From: Colimorpha_A sp045543555
GTDB taxonomy: Bacteria > Bacillota > Clostridia > Oscillospirales > CAG-272
DNA length: 64,000 nucleotides
Assembly (NCBI GenBank): GCA_045543555.1
Contig: JAZQMQ010000024.1
Span: 177,812-241,811, forward strand
Direction of reading: 5' to 3'
Shown: positions 62,029 to 64,000 of the stretch, piece after piece
Numbering within the stretch: position 1 is the first letter of the stretch
Layout of the letters: every line of letters begins with the position of its first letter
Notes under the pieces: generated by a model
Database searches by the model: none
The model's input: only the letters and a program-made list of their open reading frames with translations
Told to the model about the DNA's origin: nothing
Program-made: the position numbers and the translations under genes

Positions 62029-62877
62029 TTAAAAATTAAAAAGCAGAGACAACACAACATTGTGAGTCGTCTCTGCAACTGGTCGTCCACATGCAACTTT
62101 ATCCGAACACGGAATGTCCGTAAAGAGCACGGTTTTTGAGCCGTAACCGAAGTTTAGGGTAAGTAAAAATCGGTCATTGTATAGGAAAACTGTATTGACG
62201 AAAACATCGATAAGCTGTCTGCGTTCTTCAAGCCGTGTCAGATCAAAGTTTCGCATATAGCGAAACCAAGCCCAAAGCTCGTCCTCGGTTCGCAAAGGTC
62301 GCTTCATATTTTCGTTCAATATCTTGTCTTCCAATTCACGTTTGGATATCTCCAATGTCTCAAGCCGCTGCTTGGTGGACGGTGTGATGATACCTTGCTC
62401 GATAGCCGCTATTAGATTGTCAATAGAGCGTTGCGTGTCAGAAAGGCTCTTTTCAAGATATGGGATAACAGTGTTTTCTTGTTGCTGATACTCTAAATAT
62501 TTGTGTATTACATCTCCAATGAAAACATCGTCATGGAGAACCGTCTTGACTTGGTCAAGTACCGCATCTTCAATCAACTTTTTCTTAACGGGCTTGCGAT
62601 TGCATCCTGTTTTCTTTTTCGCGCTGGAGCATTTGTAGTAATGGTACGTCGCTCCGCTTTGGCTCGTCCCGCTTTCACCAAACATCAAGGATTGACAATC
62701 ACCGCAGAACAGCTTGGTTGTCAACAGATAATCATCTTCCGCCTTGTGCCGCGCGGGACCGTCTCTGCGTTCACGAGAGTCGGGAACCTCGATCTTACCC
62801 TTGATGTCGCTGGGTCTTGTAAGAGGCTTCTTTTCTTTAGGGGCTTGCTCTTTTTTCGTATCTTAATTTTCAGACAT
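62029..62877 (-). pseudogene. C-terminal fragment of a large serine recombinase fused to an unrelated N-terminus, with an early stop
   Basis: From the plus-strand base 62724 down, the minus strand encodes TTKLFCGDCQSLMFGESG, then YHYYKCSSAKKKTGCNRK, the recombinase zinc ribbon. A coiled-coil and a C-terminal domain (RLEERRQLIDVFVNTVF) follow, ending at 62029. The catalytic resolvase and DNA-binding domain start are absent. Upstream in the same frame is a full AAGGAG-ATG start (ATG 62877) reading MSEN, a TAA (62865-62863), and then DTKKEQAPKEKKPLTRPSDIKG and VPDSRERRDGPARHKAEDDYLL. The N-terminal part is not of recombinase origin. This looks like a chimera from a deleted integrative element. 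Confidence 0.75.
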
Positions 62878-62898
62878 ATTCATCACTCCTTTCCGTGA

Positions 62899-64000
62899 TT
62901 AAGTGTGCGCATTTTTAAACAATTCATTGGGGTCGTTGGTTGGTGGCAGACAGCTGTGACCTTGGCACACGTAATAGGTGGTCTTGCCGTTTTTAAGCGA
63001 GTATTCCTTTGTGGGAGCATCCAAAAGGATGACAATCGCATTTGATGGGAATGCAAGAGGTAATGTGTGTCTGTCCGTTGTTTCATCTGTTACGACCGTT
63101 ATTTTCATCGATGTTTTTTCGTACTCCAAAAGCGCAGTCAAAAACATAGCGTGGTTTGTGGGATATTGTGCCGCGCTTTGTGCGAGAAAATCAAGCTGCC
63201 GTTCCGCTTCGTTTTTGTATCTCTCCTCATCAGTAATAAGAGACAGACGCACAAGGTTATACGCCATCAGCGAGTTTCCGCTTGGGATCGCGCCGTCATA
63301 GGTCTCTTTGGGACGAAGGATCAGCTCCTCGTGGTCTTTACCGTACAGATAAAATCCACCCGTATTATCCCCGAAATCCGATATGACATTATCGCATAAG
63401 CTTTTTGCACGCTCCAAATATTCACAATTCAAAGTGGCGCGATATAGCAACAGTTGCGCGAAAATATAGGCGGCATAATCATCGAGAAATCCTCTCACGC
63501 CTCGTTTGCCCATATGGAAGCTGACGTGAAACGTGTCACCGTCACACAGATATTTCTGTATAAAGCGGTCAGCATTTTGCGCGGCAGTAAGATATATTTC
63601 CTTTCCACTGGCAAGATACAGCCGGCACATGGCGGCGATCATCAAACCGTTCCACGACGTTAATATCTTTTCATCACGGTGGAGAGATGTTCGCTTCTTT
63701 CGGTACTCATCCAATATAGGTAAAAAAGCATCAAAAGATTTATCCATAGTGTCACTTTTCAGCAGATTCGGGATATTCTTTCCTTCAAAATTACCAGCAC
63801 TTGTAACGTCAAAATGACGATTGAACCGATTCCCCACCTCTTGACCAAGAACCTCTATAATTTCGCTGGGAGTGAACAGATAATATTTACCTTCCTCGCC
63901 CTCGCTGTCAGCGTCCTGCGAGCTGTAAAACCCACCCTCTGGAGAGGTCATCTCACGTAGAATATAATCTGCGGTTTTCTCTGCAACCTCGAGAAAAATC
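62899..64000 (-). CDS. YyaL/spermatogenesis-associated-20-type thioredoxin-domain protein, partial
   Basis: The frame is open at the right edge, so the N-terminal thioredoxin-like domain and start are outside. The visible 367 residues hold the C-terminal (alpha/alpha)6 barrel: FYSSQDADSEGEEGKYYLFTP, DEKILTSWNGLMIAAMCRLYL, GFLDDYAAYIFAQLLLYRAT, ETYDGAIPSGNSLMAYNLVRL and NHAMFLTALLEYE. This is the DUF255 family; its biochemical role is not settled. The C-terminus ends in YYVCQGHSCLPPTNDP, a small Cys motif. It lies 22 bases from the start of the recombinase chimera, which it would precede on the minus strand. Confidence 0.9.
   Translation of the reverse strand, partial: IFLEVAEKTADYILREMTSPEGGFYSSQDADSEGEEGKYYLFTPSEIIEVLGQEVGNRFNRHFDVTSAGNFEGKNIPNLLKSDTMDKSFDAFLPILDEYRKKRTSLHRDEKILTSWNGLMIAAMCRLYLASGKEIYLTAAQNADRFIQKYLCDGDTFHVSFHMGKRGVRGFLDDYAAYIFAQLLLYRATLNCEYLERAKSLCDNVISDFGDNTGGFYLYGKDHEELILRPKETYDGAIPSGNSLMAYNLVRLSLITDEERYKNEAERQLDFLAQSAAQYPTNHAMFLTALLEYEKTSMKITVVTDETTDRHTLPLAFPSNAIVILLDAPTKEYSLKNGKTTYYVCQGHSCLPPTNDPNELFKNAHT

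Noticed and set aside
62503..62898. A 131-codon plus-strand ORF opposite the recombinase fragment
   Set aside because: It is antisense to recognisable recombinase zinc-ribbon sequence and has no family resemblance.

Overview
The window is a 64 kb chromosomal stretch from a low-GC Gram-positive bacterium, most likely an uncultured gut or rumen member of the Clostridia (Bacillota). This rests on the AddAB exonuclease pair in place of RecBCD, a CIRCE-controlled groES-groEL operon, a hisZ-dependent short HisG, an ECF-type ThiT under a TPP riboswitch, strong AGGAGG-type ribosome binding sites and many TTGACA-17-TATAAT promoters. The genetic code looks standard. No rRNA, prophage or CRISPR array was seen.

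Layout. 1-2.2 kb: a partial GH63-type glycosidase and a decayed alpha-galactosidase. 2.2-2.5 kb: a tRNA-Thr/tRNA-Tyr operon on the minus strand. 2.6-12 kb: a DUF4830 protein, then a minus-strand operon of a lone GyrB/ParE-like topoisomerase subunit with addB and addA. 12-15.3 kb: a QueG-like iron-sulfur protein and PcrA helicase. 15.4-17.9 kb: a minus-strand sugar-phosphate dehydrogenase operon headed by a DUF3006 mini-gene that lacks an ATG. 18-22.7 kb: ligA, obgE and a DUF2156-GNAT fusion. 22.7-24.8 kb: groES-groEL. 24.9-28.4 kb: a heterodimeric ABC exporter. 28.4-36 kb: a complete compact histidine operon (hisZ-G-D-C-B-H-A-F-IE).

36-43 kb: a lipoprotein D,D-carboxypeptidase, a zinc-ribbon protein, pepD, prfC, a MATE exporter and a radical SAM/SPASM protein. 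43-47 kb: thiT behind a TPP riboswitch, and a large leucine-rich-repeat surface protein. 47-52 kb: a CNNM/CorC protein, a HAD phosphatase and a MacB/FtsX-type ABC protein. 52.3-54.3 kb: a rhaM, SGNH esterase and unknown-gene operon. 54.4-56.3 kb: birA and an SLC13-type permease. 56.4-60 kb: an operon of an SCP2-like protein, a class III aminotransferase and type-2 galT. 60-64 kb: a highly expressed-looking zinc-ribbon membrane protein, an orphan gene, a cluster of palindromic MITE-like repeats, a chimeric serine-recombinase remnant and a partial YyaL-type protein.

Most of the window is core metabolism and DNA maintenance: histidine synthesis, replication and repair (AddAB, PcrA, LigA, topoisomerase), protein folding and translation (GroESL, ObgE, RF3). 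The two ends (1-2.2 kb and 60.9-63 kb) look accessory and eroded. I see no clear defence or mobile system. The least ordinary pieces are the topoisomerase-addBA operon without an A subunit, the SCP2-like/aminotransferase/galT operon, the repeat cluster with the recombinase chimera, and the DUF3006 mini-gene with its non-ATG start.
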